The notes under the pieces: model-generated
Databases searched by the model: none
What the model was told of the DNA's origin: nothing
What the model saw: only the letters and a program-made list of their open reading frames with translations
Made by a program: the position numbers and the translations under genes
Assembly: GCF_007786445.1 (NCBI RefSeq)
Contig: NZ_VNJI01000030.1
Coordinates: 1 to 64,000 of the forward strand
Direction: 5' to 3'
Length of the DNA: 64,000 bases
Origin: Paenibacillus cremeus
Lineage (GTDB): Bacteria; Bacillota; Bacilli; Paenibacillales; NBRC-103111
Shown here: in pieces, positions 1 through 7,295 of the stretch
Layout of the letters: each line of letters begins with the position of its first letter
Numbering within the stretch: position 1 is the first letter of the stretch

Positions 1-537
1 AATGGCGGCATTGAGTTCATCCAAATAGTCCCGTGTGTTTTGCTGCACTTGCTCTTTGGTGTGCTTATGCTTGTTGGCGTTGGCTTTTACATGTGTCGAA
101 TCCGAAATTAAGACACGACCACCTACCATGCGGTGAGAGATCGCTTGAAGCACAATCTCATCAAAGATATCTTGAAAGATCGACGTGTCTTTAAATCGTG
201 TTCGTCTGTTCCAACTAATCGTGGTATGGTCTGGAACGCGATCCGTTAACCCAAGCCCTAGAAACCATCGGTAGGCAAGGTTTGTCTGAATTTCGCGCTC
301 CAACTGCCGCTCTGAACGAATCCCGTAAAAGTAACCAAGAAAAATCATTTTAAAAAGAACAAGAGGATCAATAGCGGGCCGACCATTGTCCTAGGAATAA
401 AGATGACGAACTTTCTCATCAATGAAAGTGAAGTCAATGTGCTTATCAATCTTTCGAAGTAAGTGATCGGCAGGGACCAACTCCTCGATGGAGACCAACT
501 CGTAATTTTGTTGTTTATCGCGGCTAGAGCGAAGCAT
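1..537 (-). pseudogene. IS1182-type transposase, N-terminal part, with in-frame stop
   Basis: Reading the minus strand from the ATG at 537 gives a typical N-terminal half of an IS1182-type transposase (DUF772-like region), with the segments LVPADHLLRKID, DNGRPAIDPLVLFKM and DHTTISWNR, and a start of the DDE region (LISDSTHVKANANKHK). Codon 49 is TAG (391-393), where homologues would continue without a stop, so the protein is interrupted; the frame stays open after it to the window edge. The element continues beyond position 1, so the C-terminus cannot be judged. A hairpin at 620-648 may be the element's end. Family assignment is from memory of motifs. Confidence 0.8.
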
Positions 538-619
538 AACAAGCACCATCCGTTCGTAAGTAGTAACTCAATTATATCACATTAACGCGGTGTCGTGTTA
601 AATTTTATGGTTATTAAAA

Positions 620-648
620 AGGCTATCGAGAGACTTTCTCGACAGCCT
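620..648. repeat. Inverted repeat, probable terminal region of the IS
   Basis: An 11-bp inverted repeat, AGGCTATCGAG and CTCGACAGCCT, is separated by 7 bases and has one mismatch. It lies about 80 bases upstream of the transposase start. IS1182-type elements often carry sequences of the type GGCTGTCGAG at their ends, so this is probably the element's terminal inverted repeat. The other end is outside the window and no target duplication can be checked. Confidence 0.45.
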
Positions 649-649
649 G

Positions 650-688
650 AAGGTTCACATTTCAATCTGAAATGTGAACCTTTCTTTC
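650..688 (-). terminator. Strong hairpin after the DUF2892 gene
   Basis: A perfect 15-bp stem (AAGGTTCACATTTCA at 650-664 and its complement at 668-682) has a three-base loop. It directly follows the stop codon of the minus-strand gene ending at 687. On the minus strand the stem is followed by only a weak T run, so termination is likely but not certain; the hairpin could also shield the neighbouring gene from the IS element. Confidence 0.6.
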
Positions 689-878
689 AAGCACGCTGGA
701 CTTCGCAATTATTAATTCCCAGTGCCGAATTCAAAGGACAATACCGGATTGTTCCCGTAATAATTGGTGCTACTCCAAGCAGGCCCCACCAACTTTTATT
801 AAGTAAACCCGTAAGAAGTATGGCTGAACCAATGGTTATTCGAATCACTTGCTCAGTCTTACCCACATTGCATTCCAA
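687..878 (-). CDS. DUF2892 (YgaP-like) small inner membrane protein
   Basis: The 63-residue product has the DUF2892 pattern: an N-terminal NVGKTEQVIRITIG segment, two hydrophobic helices (about residues 15-30 and 32-47, with the SWWGLLG turn) and the C-terminal CPLNSALGINNC motif with two cysteines. In YgaP this domain is the membrane anchor attached to a rhodanese; here it stands alone. The start is a TTG at 878, chosen because a GAGGTGA ribosome binding site lies 8 bases upstream. It is divergent from the sulfur-handling operon beginning at 1195, which fits a role in persulfide or sulfide metabolism at the membrane. The exact function is unknown. Confidence 0.75.
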   Translation of the reverse strand: MECNVGKTEQVIRITIGSAILLTGLLNKSWWGLLGVAPIITGTIRYCPLNSALGINNCEVQRA

Positions 879-979
879 TGCTTAAGTCACCTCAATTGAA
901 GAAAATGTTGTATAAAAGCATTTATATTGTGCCCTTTGAGTAAGGAAAAATGCGCGTCAAACCAACTCGCAACAGGGGG

Positions 980-1008
980 TTGACGTAAACGAAAGAATTG
1001 ATTATAGT
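980..1008 (+). promoter_or_regulatory. Sigma-A promoter of the sulfur operon
   Basis: TTGACG at 980-985 and TATAGT at 1003-1008 are separated by 17 bases, a near-consensus vegetative promoter. The expected start point near 1015 coincides with the first CsoR-like operator. The leader to the first gene is about 180 bases long. Confidence 0.75.
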
Positions 1009-1014
1009 ATTAAC

Positions 1015-1030
1015 ATACCTTAACGGGTAT
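1015..1030. promoter_or_regulatory. CsoR/CstR-like operator, imperfect copy
   Basis: ATACCTTAACGGGTAT is a 16-bp inverted repeat with one mismatch and the same length and outer bases as the perfect copy at 1088. It begins right after the -10 box, where a bound repressor would block transcription start. Such ATACCC...GGGTAT sites are known for CsoR-family repressors, including the persulfide sensor CstR. No csoR/cstR gene is in the window. Confidence 0.6.
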
Positions 1031-1087
1031 GGGTATTAATAATTAATGATAAGTTCACTGGACTACTAATTTTTTTTGCTTAAAAAT

Positions 1088-1103
1088 ATACCCCATGGGG
1101 TAT
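1088..1103. promoter_or_regulatory. CsoR/CstR-like operator, perfect palindrome
   Basis: ATACCCCATGGGGTAT is a perfect 16-bp palindrome in the leader of the sulfur operon, about 70 bases downstream of the promoter. It matches the operator type used by copper-sensing CsoR and by CstR. The downstream genes are persulfide enzymes and none is a copper protein, so a CstR-like persulfide sensor is the likelier ligand. Confidence 0.7.
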
Positions 1104-1194
1104 TGGGAGGTTATAACGTCGTTAATATGCTTGGAGGCATGTTGGAATGGTCCGGAGACGTGTCTTACGGTAAAAAACTTTAGGAGGCTATAAA

Positions 1195-1767
1195 ATGACC
1201 ATTGTACAAGTTGATCGAACATTGGAATGTGAAGGTTTAGCATGTCCGCTGCCGGTGGTTCGTACCAAAAAAGCGATCGAGGAGATGAAAACCGGTGAAG
1301 TGTTGGAGGTGCGCGCAACCGACAGGGGCTCTGTGGCGGATCTTCAGAGTTGGGCGAAGCGTACCGGGCATCAATATATTGGATTGAAAGAAGAAAATGG
1401 TATCTATCGCCATTACCTGCGTAAATCGAATCCAACTGAAACGAAAGAGGAAACCAAATTCCCGCATACGATTTTCAATGAAGTAATCCAAAATAAACTG
1501 TCCACTGGCGAAAAATTAAACATTGTAGATGTGCGCGAGCCTGCTGAATTTGCTTTCGGCCGAATTCCTGGAGCCCAATCCATACCCTTAGGCGAGCTTG
1601 AAAAACGGCTGCATGAGCTCGATCCGAACCAAGAATATTATCTGGTTTGCCGTTCAGGGAACCGCAGTGATATAGCTTGTCAGGCATTAGCGGAGAAAGG
1701 CTTTAAAAATGTGAAAAATGCGGTTCAAGGCATGACGGAATGGACTGGCGAAGTAGAAAAAGATTGA
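1195..1767 (+). CDS. TusA-rhodanese fusion sulfurtransferase
   Basis: This 190-residue protein has an N-terminal TusA/SirA domain (about residues 8-77; ECEGLACPLPVVRTKKAI with sulfur-carrying Cys17) joined to a C-terminal rhodanese domain (about 90-188; active-site loop CRSGNRSD, Cys152). Such a chain can take up sulfane sulfur as a persulfide and pass it between its two cysteines. It is shorter than staphylococcal CstA, which has rhodanese, TusA and a second rhodanese. The ATG follows AGGAGG at good spacing. It is the first gene of the operon behind the CsoR-like operators, ahead of a persulfide dioxygenase fusion. The substrate (glutathione or bacillithiol persulfide) is inferred only. Confidence 0.88.
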   Translation: MTIVQVDRTLECEGLACPLPVVRTKKAIEEMKTGEVLEVRATDRGSVADLQSWAKRTGHQYIGLKEENGIYRHYLRKSNPTETKEETKFPHTIFNEVIQNKLSTGEKLNIVDVREPAEFAFGRIPGAQSIPLGELEKRLHELDPNQEYYLVCRSGNRSDIACQALAEKGFKNVKNAVQGMTEWTGEVEKD

Positions 1768-1816
1768 GCATCACATTAACGTTCTAAAACTCTAAAACAG
1801 GAGGATGAATTCAACA

Positions 1817-2953
1817 ATGACGATTTCAAAAATGACAGCAAAAGAAGTAACAAACAGGGTCCTCAGTAACGAAGCATTGTTTATCCTCGATGTACGGAAT
1901 GAAGCTGATTTTATCGATTGGAAAATTGAAGGTACCCGTGTGGAAATCATTAATATCCCATACTTTGATTTATTGGATGACATCACTCCAGCTCTGGAGA
2001 AAATTCCGGACGGTAGGCCGGTTCTGGTAGTTTGCGCGAAAGAAGGCTCGTCTATCATGGTCGCGGAGCAGATCGCTGAGGCAGGGAGAAATCATGTTTC
2101 TTACCTGGAAGGCGGCATGAAATCGTGGAGCGAGTACCTTGAGCCTGTTAAGGTGTCGGATCTGTCCGGCGGAGGAGAGCTTTACCAATTTGTACGTATT
2201 GGGAAAGGCTGCCTGTCATATCTGGTGCTCTCCAATGGAGAAGCCGCCATTATTGATACAAGCCGCATGATGGATCAATATGAGCAATTTATGCAAGAAA
2301 AAGATGTCAAGCTCATGCACACGATCGACACCCATCTTCACGCGGATCACATCTCCGGGGGAAGAGCGCTGGCTGAGAAATACGGTGCCACGTATCATTT
2401 GCCGCCAAAGGATGCGACGGAGGTGACGTTTAAATACGAGAAACTAGAAGAAGGTAAAGACATTTACGTTGGTAATGAAACGATTAAGGTGCAGCCCATT
2501 TATTCACCGGGGCACACCATTGGATCGACATCGTTCATTATCGATAATAAGTACCTTTTGACTGGAGATATTCTCTTCGTTGAATCGATCGGCCGTCCTG
2601 ATTTGGCGGGACTCGCGGAAGATTGGGTAGATGACCTTCGCGAGACACTGTACAGCCGCTATAAAGATCTATCCGAGGATCTGGTTGTACTGCCTGCTCA
2701 TTTCGGTAATATATCCGAACTTGGTGAAGGAGGACTTGTATCCGGTCGCTTAGGAGCTTTGTATCAAGAAAATCCGGGATTGAATATTCAAGATGAGAGC
2801 GAATTCCGTAAAACAGTAACTGAAAACTTACCGCCTCAACCCAATTCGTACCAAGAAATTCGCCAAACCAATATGGGGAAAATGAATCCAAATGAAGAAG
2901 AACAACGAGAAATGGAAATAGGTCCGAACCGCTGTGCAGTTCACGATAAATAA
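1817..2953 (+). CDS. Rhodanese-persulfide dioxygenase fusion (CstB-like)
   Basis: The N-terminal third is a rhodanese domain with the active-site loop CAKEGSS. The rest is an ETHE1-like metallo-beta-lactamase domain with THLHADH (His173, His175, Asp177, His178), [15 protein letters not shown] and LPAHFG supplying the iron ligands of persulfide dioxygenases. The family oxidises low-molecular-weight persulfides to sulfite; a linked rhodanese can then form thiosulfate. Here the rhodanese precedes the dioxygenase, whereas staphylococcal CstB has it after. An upstream in-frame ATG at 1805 touches AGGAGG directly and cannot be used well, so the ATG at 1817 is preferred. The tail carries a Cys-containing segment of unknown role. 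Confidence 0.88.
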   Translation: MTISKMTAKEVTNRVLSNEALFILDVRNEADFIDWKIEGTRVEIINIPYFDLLDDITPALEKIPDGRPVLVVCAKEGSSIMVAEQIAEAGRNHVSYLEGGMKSWSEYLEPVKVSDLSGGGELYQFVRIGKGCLSYLVLSNGEAAIIDTSRMMDQYEQFMQEKDVKLMHTIDTHLHADHISGGRALAEKYGATYHLPPKDATEVTFKYEKLEEGKDIYVGNETIKVQPIYSPGHTIGSTSFIIDNKYLLTGDILFVESIGRPDLAGLAEDWVDDLRETLYSRYKDLSEDLVVLPAHFGNISELGEGGLVSGRLGALYQENPGLNIQDESEFRKTVTENLPPQPNSYQEIRQTNMGKMNPNEEEQREMEIGPNRCAVHDK

Positions 2954-2965
2954 GGAGGAAAAACC

Positions 2966-3193
2966 ATGAACAGCGATAAAGTATTGGATGCTAAAGGCTT
3001 GGCCTGCCCGATGCCAATTGTCAGAACAAAAAAGTCAATGGAAGAACTCAAATCCGGTCAAGTATTAGAGGTCCATGCAACCGATAAAGGTGCTAAAAAG
3101 GATCTTACGGCTTGGGCTACAAGTTTGGGACATGAATTGCTGAGTGATGCAGAAGAAAAGGGTGTATATAAGTTTTGGATTAAAAAGGCGTAA
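2966..3193 (+). CDS. tusA: TusA-family sulfur carrier protein
   Basis: The 75-residue protein is a single TusA/SirA domain with the LACPMPIVRTKKSMEEL motif, whose Cys carries the persulfide sulfur, followed by GQVLEVHATDKGAKKDL. It resembles the TusA half of the fusion at 1195. It starts with ATG 8 bases after AAGGAGG and only 12 bases downstream of the dioxygenase stop codon, so it is co-transcribed. It probably shuttles sulfane sulfur between the rhodanese domains and the DsrE2 protein encoded next. The symbol denotes the family, not the tRNA-thiolation role of E. coli TusA. Confidence 0.88.
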   Translation: MNSDKVLDAKGLACPMPIVRTKKSMEELKSGQVLEVHATDKGAKKDLTAWATSLGHELLSDAEEKGVYKFWIKKA

Positions 3194-3202
3194 GAAATGA
3201 AC

Positions 3203-3240
3203 GGAGAATGATAGGATCCGGTGTCATTCTCCTTTTTTTT
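3203..3240 (+). terminator. Intrinsic terminator after tusA
   Basis: A perfect 9-bp stem (GGAGAATGA with TCATTCTCC) is followed at once by eight T residues. It sits between tusA and the DsrE2 gene, so the DsrE2 gene would be expressed by read-through or from its own promoter. Confidence 0.88.
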
Positions 3241-3276
3241 ACCCAATAAGCACAACAAAGAAGGGATGATCAGCTG

Positions 3277-3759
3277 ATGGCAGAAAATAAAGAAAAAACT
3301 ACGATTGTTCTGTTTAGTGGAGAATTAGATAAAGCTATTGCGGCATTTATTATTGCCAATGGAGCCGCTGCGTATGACCATGAAGTGACCATATTTTTTA
3401 CCTTTTGGGGACTAAACGCACTTCGCAAAGATGACCAAGTATTCGTTAAAAAGGGCTTCTTGGAAAAAATGTTTGCAAAAATGATGCCGCGCGGGGCGAA
3501 TAAGCTTGGATTATCCAAAATGAATTTTGGCGGAGTGGGACCTCAAATGATTAAGCATGTAATGAAAAAGCACAATGCTCTGTCTCTTCCCCAGCTTATT
3601 GAATTAGCTCAAGAGCAAGGGGTTAAATTAGTAGCGTGCACAATGACCATGGACTTGCTTGGTTTGCAAAAGGAAGAATTGCTGGATGGCATTGAATATG
3701 CAGGAGTTGCTGCATATCTGGGCGATGCAACGGATGCAAAAGTGAATTTATTTATTTAA
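3277..3759 (+). CDS. DsrE/DsrF/DrsH-like (DsrE2) protein
   Basis: The 160-residue product has the DsrE2 pattern: KTTIVLFSGELDKAIAAFIIANGAAA at the N-terminus, the FFTFWGLNALRK segment, and the VACTMTMDLLGL motif whose Cys is the likely sulfur acceptor, ending in AYLGDATDAKVNLFI. DsrE2 proteins are membrane-associated sulfur carriers often encoded beside TusA and rhodaneses. It follows tusA after a strong terminator, yet context supports a role in the same sulfur relay. The ATG at 3277 is preceded by GATCAGCTG and an AAGGGATG element. No transmembrane helix is obvious apart from the hydrophobic 20-30 region. Confidence 0.85.
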   Translation: MAENKEKTTIVLFSGELDKAIAAFIIANGAAAYDHEVTIFFTFWGLNALRKDDQVFVKKGFLEKMFAKMMPRGANKLGLSKMNFGGVGPQMIKHVMKKHNALSLPQLIELAQEQGVKLVACTMTMDLLGLQKEELLDGIEYAGVAAYLGDATDAKVNLFI

Positions 3760-3818
3760 TATTAGGTCTGTTAACCAGTGAAATTATTCCACTCTAACGC
3801 GCGTCGAGAGTCGTAAGA

Positions 3819-3845
3819 GGCTTGCTAAACATAGCAGGCCTTTTG
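3819..3845 (+). terminator. Terminator after the DsrE2 gene
   Basis: GGCTTGCTA pairs with TAGCAGGCC through nine positions including one G-T pair, with a four-base loop and four T residues. It separates the sulfur operon from the response regulator gene. Confidence 0.65.
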
Positions 3846-3953
3846 GTGTTCTGCCGCTGCCGACGGTTTTAAGGTAATTTCAATAATTAATCCGTATACT
3901 GAATACAAGTCGTTTAGTATATAGTGGCATTTATTCAAACGGAGGTAGGCCAA

Positions 3954-4637
3954 ATGAAGGTATTGGTCGTTGAAGACGATCTTTCGCTGCTGAATGCGAT
4001 TCAAGAAATCTTTGAGAACGAATCATTTGTGGCCGAAGGAGTATCTTCCGGGGATGAGGGATGTTTTAAAGCGGAGCAAACCACCTATGATCTTATTATC
4101 CTTGATATCATGCTTCCCGGAATGGATGGGATTGAAATTGTAAGAAGACTGAGAAAAAACAAAATATTGACCCCGATCATCTTACTGACTGCCAAAGACA
4201 GCGTAGAAGATTGCGTAAAGGGCTTGGACGCGGGTGCGGACGATTATGTCACCAAGCCTTTTGCTGTCAGCGTACTGCTCGCCAGAGCCCGAGCCGCCCT
4301 CCGGAAATACGGTACTTTGGACCATCAAGGAGGATTGACCTGCGGACCGCTTCGGTTAAATCCATCACAGCGGGATGCCATGGCGGGAGAGCAATCGTTA
4401 AAGCTGTCAGCCAAAGAATATGAAATGCTCGAGTTTTTCTTATGCAACCAGGAGCAGATCTTAACCCGGGAGCAGATTTTCGACCGAATCTGGGGCTTTG
4501 ATTCCGATTCCGCCTCATCGGCTGTCGACGTTTACGTCCATCATTTACGAAAGAAATTAGCGCCGTATGGCGTAGATGAATATTTAAGAACGATCCGGGG
4601 AGTGGGCTATTTGTTCAAGGGGGAGCCCGATGTTTAG
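3954..4637 (+). CDS. OmpR-family response regulator
   Basis: The protein of 227 residues starts with MKVLVVEDDLSLLNAI, contains the phosphoacceptor Asp51 in LIILDIMLPGMDG, the switch Thr in LLTAKD and the Lys in YVTKPF, and ends with an OmpR/PhoB winged helix (about 130-225; VDVYVHHLRKKL and TIRGVGYLF). The ATG at 3954 follows GGAGGTAGGC; an upstream GTG at 3924 lacks such a site. It overlaps the kinase gene by 8 bases, so the two are one unit. The next genes form a flavin-based redox module on the same strand, making that module its probable target. The signal is unknown. Confidence 0.92.
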   Translation: MKVLVVEDDLSLLNAIQEIFENESFVAEGVSSGDEGCFKAEQTTYDLIILDIMLPGMDGIEIVRRLRKNKILTPIILLTAKDSVEDCVKGLDAGADDYVTKPFAVSVLLARARAALRKYGTLDHQGGLTCGPLRLNPSQRDAMAGEQSLKLSAKEYEMLEFFLCNQEQILTREQIFDRIWGFDSDSASSAVDVYVHHLRKKLAPYGVDEYLRTIRGVGYLFKGEPDV

Positions 4638-5886
4638 CAGAATTAGATTACGTTTGCTTCTCTTAAATGCCGGAGTTCTTATTCTAATCTTGCTTGCGCT
4701 GGGCCTTTTACTGTATACCCACATGCAGTTCAAACTGACCCATCAGGCCGACGAAGCCCTTAAGCTGGTCAAACAGCGGATCTTGATGCGATCGATTGAT
4801 TCCATGCTCCGCAGCAATCACTTCGAGCCTGAAGCCGACCGGACAATAAGCTATTTATTATGGGACGAGCATGGAAGTTTAATCAAGCAATTCCCGGGGC
4901 AGTCTACTGAATTGAACCCGGCAGCATCCTTTTATTTAACTTCGGGGGATAATCAATTCAAGACTATCTATTATGAGGATACACAGTATAGGGTGTTGCA
5001 ATTTACTAATCCAGGTTCACCGTCGGGATCAACTACTCATGTGAATGCTGTTTCCATTGTTCGTAATCAAGAGTCGGAGCGAAGCATGCTGAAAGCGCTG
5101 CAGACGGATCTCGCTTTAGGAGGCATCGTAGGGGTACTGTTTTCACTCCTGGCCGGGTATTTTTTGGCGGGACATTCGTTAAAGCCAATTCGGCGCGCCT
5201 GGGAAAAGCAGCAGCAATTCGTTGCCGACGCCTCCCATGAATTGCGGACTCCAACGGCCGTCATCAAAGCCCGAACGGAGCTTTTGTTCCGGCATCCCCA
5301 GCATACCATCGAAGAGGAAAGCCCCAGCATCGCCGTTATCTTGAAAGAAAGCAATCGGATGGGCAAGTTGATCGACGATCTTCTTACACTGGCCCGGACC
5401 GACTCCAATGAGCTCCAAATTCATGCCGCGGTTGTGCCGCTTCATGTAGTATTGCAGGAAGTTGCAGATTCTTTCCGGCTTTTGGCTGAAACCAAGGATG
5501 TGCAAATTCACACGAACTGTCAAAAGAGTGTAGTGTGGGGGGATGAGGGCAGGCTCCGGCAAATGTTTATCATTTTGCTGGACAATGCCTTGAAATTTAC
5601 TCCTCCACTCGGCACGATCGAATGTTCTTGTCATAGTACTGCTAATGCGATCCAGGTTAGCGTGAAGGACAGCGGCTGCGGCATACCGGAGGAAGACCTG
5701 CCGCATATTTTTGAACGATTTTTCCGGGGGGATAAGGTTCGTTCCCGCACGGAAGGCGGGACCGGATTAGGGCTATCGATCGCCCAATGGATTGTTAAAG
5801 CGCACCATGGGACCATCCGCGTGAAGTCGGAAGTGGGGGTGGGAGCGGAAATTTTAATCCAGTTTCCCGCGGATAAGCGATTTTAA
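4630..5886 (+). CDS. Sensor histidine kinase, HisKA type
   Basis: The 418-residue protein has two membrane helices (about residues 7-29 and 158-182) flanking an extracytoplasmic domain of about 125 residues with no recognised fold. A HisKA segment (SHELRTP, phosphorylated His203) and a HATPase domain follow (N box DNALKF, G1 DSGCGIPEED, F box IFERFFRG, G2 GGTGLGLSIA). A typical HAMP domain is not evident between the second helix and HisKA. The gene overlaps its regulator gene. Kinases of this form commonly sense envelope or redox stress; with a flavin redox module downstream, a redox or electron-acceptor signal is plausible but unproven. Confidence 0.92.
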   Translation: MFSRIRLRLLLLNAGVLILILLALGLLLYTHMQFKLTHQADEALKLVKQRILMRSIDSMLRSNHFEPEADRTISYLLWDEHGSLIKQFPGQSTELNPAASFYLTSGDNQFKTIYYEDTQYRVLQFTNPGSPSGSTTHVNAVSIVRNQESERSMLKALQTDLALGGIVGVLFSLLAGYFLAGHSLKPIRRAWEKQQQFVADASHELRTPTAVIKARTELLFRHPQHTIEEESPSIAVILKESNRMGKLIDDLLTLARTDSNELQIHAAVVPLHVVLQEVADSFRLLAETKDVQIHTNCQKSVVWGDEGRLRQMFIILLDNALKFTPPLGTIECSCHSTANAIQVSVKDSGCGIPEEDLPHIFERFFRGDKVRSRTEGGTGLGLSIAQWIVKAHHGTIRVKSEVGVGAEILIQFPADKRF

Positions 5887-5969
5887 GCAAAATTAAATAA
5901 TTGAGTGGTATACTGCTGTATGCAGGATTCAATAATGATAGATTACAGTCAGAACGGAGGATGACAGGG

Positions 5970-6401
5970 ATGGCCAAAATGAGCAAGCCGTGGATCGTCC
6001 TATGCTCCACTGCCATTAGTGCAATCTATGCAGCCGGCTATTTCGCAACGGAATCTCAGGCGATGCAGCTGCCGCCGCAAGCGGTTCAAACCAGCAGTCC
6101 ACAATCCAGCATTAGTCAGACCACGAAAGCGAAAGCGGTCTACAAAGACGGTACTTACACTGGCTCCGGGAGAAACCGCCGCGGTTCGATCGGGGTGACG
6201 GTGACCATTAAACAAGATAAGATTACGGACGTAGAAATCAGCAATTTTGCCATGCACTATTCGGAGAGAGATGTAGTGGGATTGCCTAATGAGGTGCTGC
6301 AAAAACAAAGTGCGAGGGTGGATAACGTATCCGGGGCCACGTACAGTACGCAAGCCTTCGAGGATGCCGTTCAAGATGCACTATCCAAGGCCAAAATATG
6401 A
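5970..6401 (+). CDS. Exported FMN-binding domain protein
   Basis: The 143-residue protein has an N-terminal membrane helix or signal anchor (residues 7-25), a short Ser/Gln/Thr-rich linker and an FMN-binding domain (about 52-140) starting YKDGTYTGSG and ending with DNVSGATYST. In this family the Thr of the SGAT motif is linked to FMN by ApbE outside the membrane. ApbE is encoded next, overlapping by four bases, so the pair is almost certainly enzyme and substrate. The ATG at 5970 is chosen because GGAGG lies 9 bases upstream; the ATG at 5961 is too close. It probably carries electrons on the outer face of the membrane. Confidence 0.9.
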   Translation: MAKMSKPWIVLCSTAISAIYAAGYFATESQAMQLPPQAVQTSSPQSSISQTTKAKAVYKDGTYTGSGRNRRGSIGVTVTIKQDKITDVEISNFAMHYSERDVVGLPNEVLQKQSARVDNVSGATYSTQAFEDAVQDALSKAKI

Positions 6402-7294
6402 CCATGAGTCGTTTAATGCGAAGAACCAAGCTGTATATGGACACCGTGGTAGACATTCAAGTAATACCGGGAAACTCCGAGCAGGAGGCCGAAGCAAGGA
6501 TCCGACGGGCTTTCGATGCTTTTCGAAAGGTTGAAGACACCTGCAGCCGCTTTAGCCCGGATAGTGAATTAATGGCGGCTTGCCGGCAGATAATGACTCC
6601 GGTTCCGGTGAGTCCATTGTTATTTGAGCTTCTTTGCTTTGCACTCCAATTTGCTGAATGGACTGGCGGAATCTTTGATCCGGCCGTGGGTAAGGTGATG
6701 GAGGAGTATGGCTTCAATCGTCATTATTTAACCGGTCAAAGCATTCAGAGCCCTGCCGCGGATCATACATCCTATCGCGATATTCTCTTAAATGAACAGG
6801 ATCGCACCGTGTATTTATGCAAACCGCTCGTGATCGACCTGGGCGCTATCGCTAAAGGCTTCGCGATCGATTTGGCCGCTAAGGAGCTGGAGCCCTTCGA
6901 CGGATTTATCGTAAATGCCGGCGGCGATCTTTATGCAGGAGGGCATAACGATAGAGGCGAGCCTTGGGAGATCGGCATTCAGCACCCGACAGAGCCGGAG
7001 CGCATCCTATACAAGCTCTCCCTTTCGAACGAAGCGGTTTGCACCTCCGGAAGCTACGAACGCAAAAGCGCGACAAACCCAGAAATACATCACTTGATTC
7101 ATCCTACGAGCAAATATTCGCCGAATACATGGGTCAGCTGCAGTGTAGTCGCCCCATTCGCCATGCTCGCGGACGCGGCTTCAACCGCATCATTTGTTTA
7201 TGGGCCAGAAGCGCAGACATTCATCGAGAACATGGAACTGAAAGGGGTACTGGTGACCCCGGATCTGCAAATTGTAACGGTTGGAGGGATTTGA
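6398..7294 (+). CDS. apbE: FAD:protein FMN transferase (ApbE)
   Basis: The 298-residue product has the ApbE pattern: an N-terminal MDTVVDIQV strand, FRKVEDTCSRFSPDSEL, GIFDPAVGKVMEEYGF, VIDLGAIAKGFAIDLAA, FIVNAGGDLYAGG (the FAD/Mg site) and the C-terminal VVAPFAMLADAASTASFV. ApbE transfers FMN from FAD to a Thr in target proteins. No clear signal peptide or lipobox is visible, unlike many exported ApbE proteins, so where it acts is open. It overlaps the FMN-binding protein gene by four bases (ATGA) and runs up to the RnfD-like gene. The probable target is the SGAT motif of the preceding protein. Confidence 0.92.
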   Translation: MTMSRLMRRTKLYMDTVVDIQVIPGNSEQEAEARIRRAFDAFRKVEDTCSRFSPDSELMAACRQIMTPVPVSPLLFELLCFALQFAEWTGGIFDPAVGKVMEEYGFNRHYLTGQSIQSPAADHTSYRDILLNEQDRTVYLCKPLVIDLGAIAKGFAIDLAAKELEPFDGFIVNAGGDLYAGGHNDRGEPWEIGIQHPTEPERILYKLSLSNEAVCTSGSYERKSATNPEIHHLIHPTSKYSPNTWVSCSVVAPFAMLADAASTASFVYGPEAQTFIENMELKGVLVTPDLQIVTVGGI

Positions 7295-7295
7295 A

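Noticed and set aside
345-542. 65-codon minus-strand open frame over the transposase start
   Set aside because: It is in a different frame from the transposase reading that gives clear IS1182-type motifs, and its translation resembles nothing; the interrupted transposase explains this region better.
595-885. 96-codon plus-strand frame opposite the DUF2892 gene
   Set aside because: It overlaps the DUF2892 gene on the other strand and crosses the hairpins; it has no ribosome binding site and no family match.
1055-1491. Minus-strand open frames across the sulfur operon leader and the TusA domain
   Set aside because: They are antisense to clear TusA coding sequence and cover the promoter and operator region; no motifs.
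4211-4423. Open frames antisense or out of frame inside the response regulator and kinase genes
   Set aside because: They overlap clear OmpR and HisKA coding sequence and show no motif of their own.
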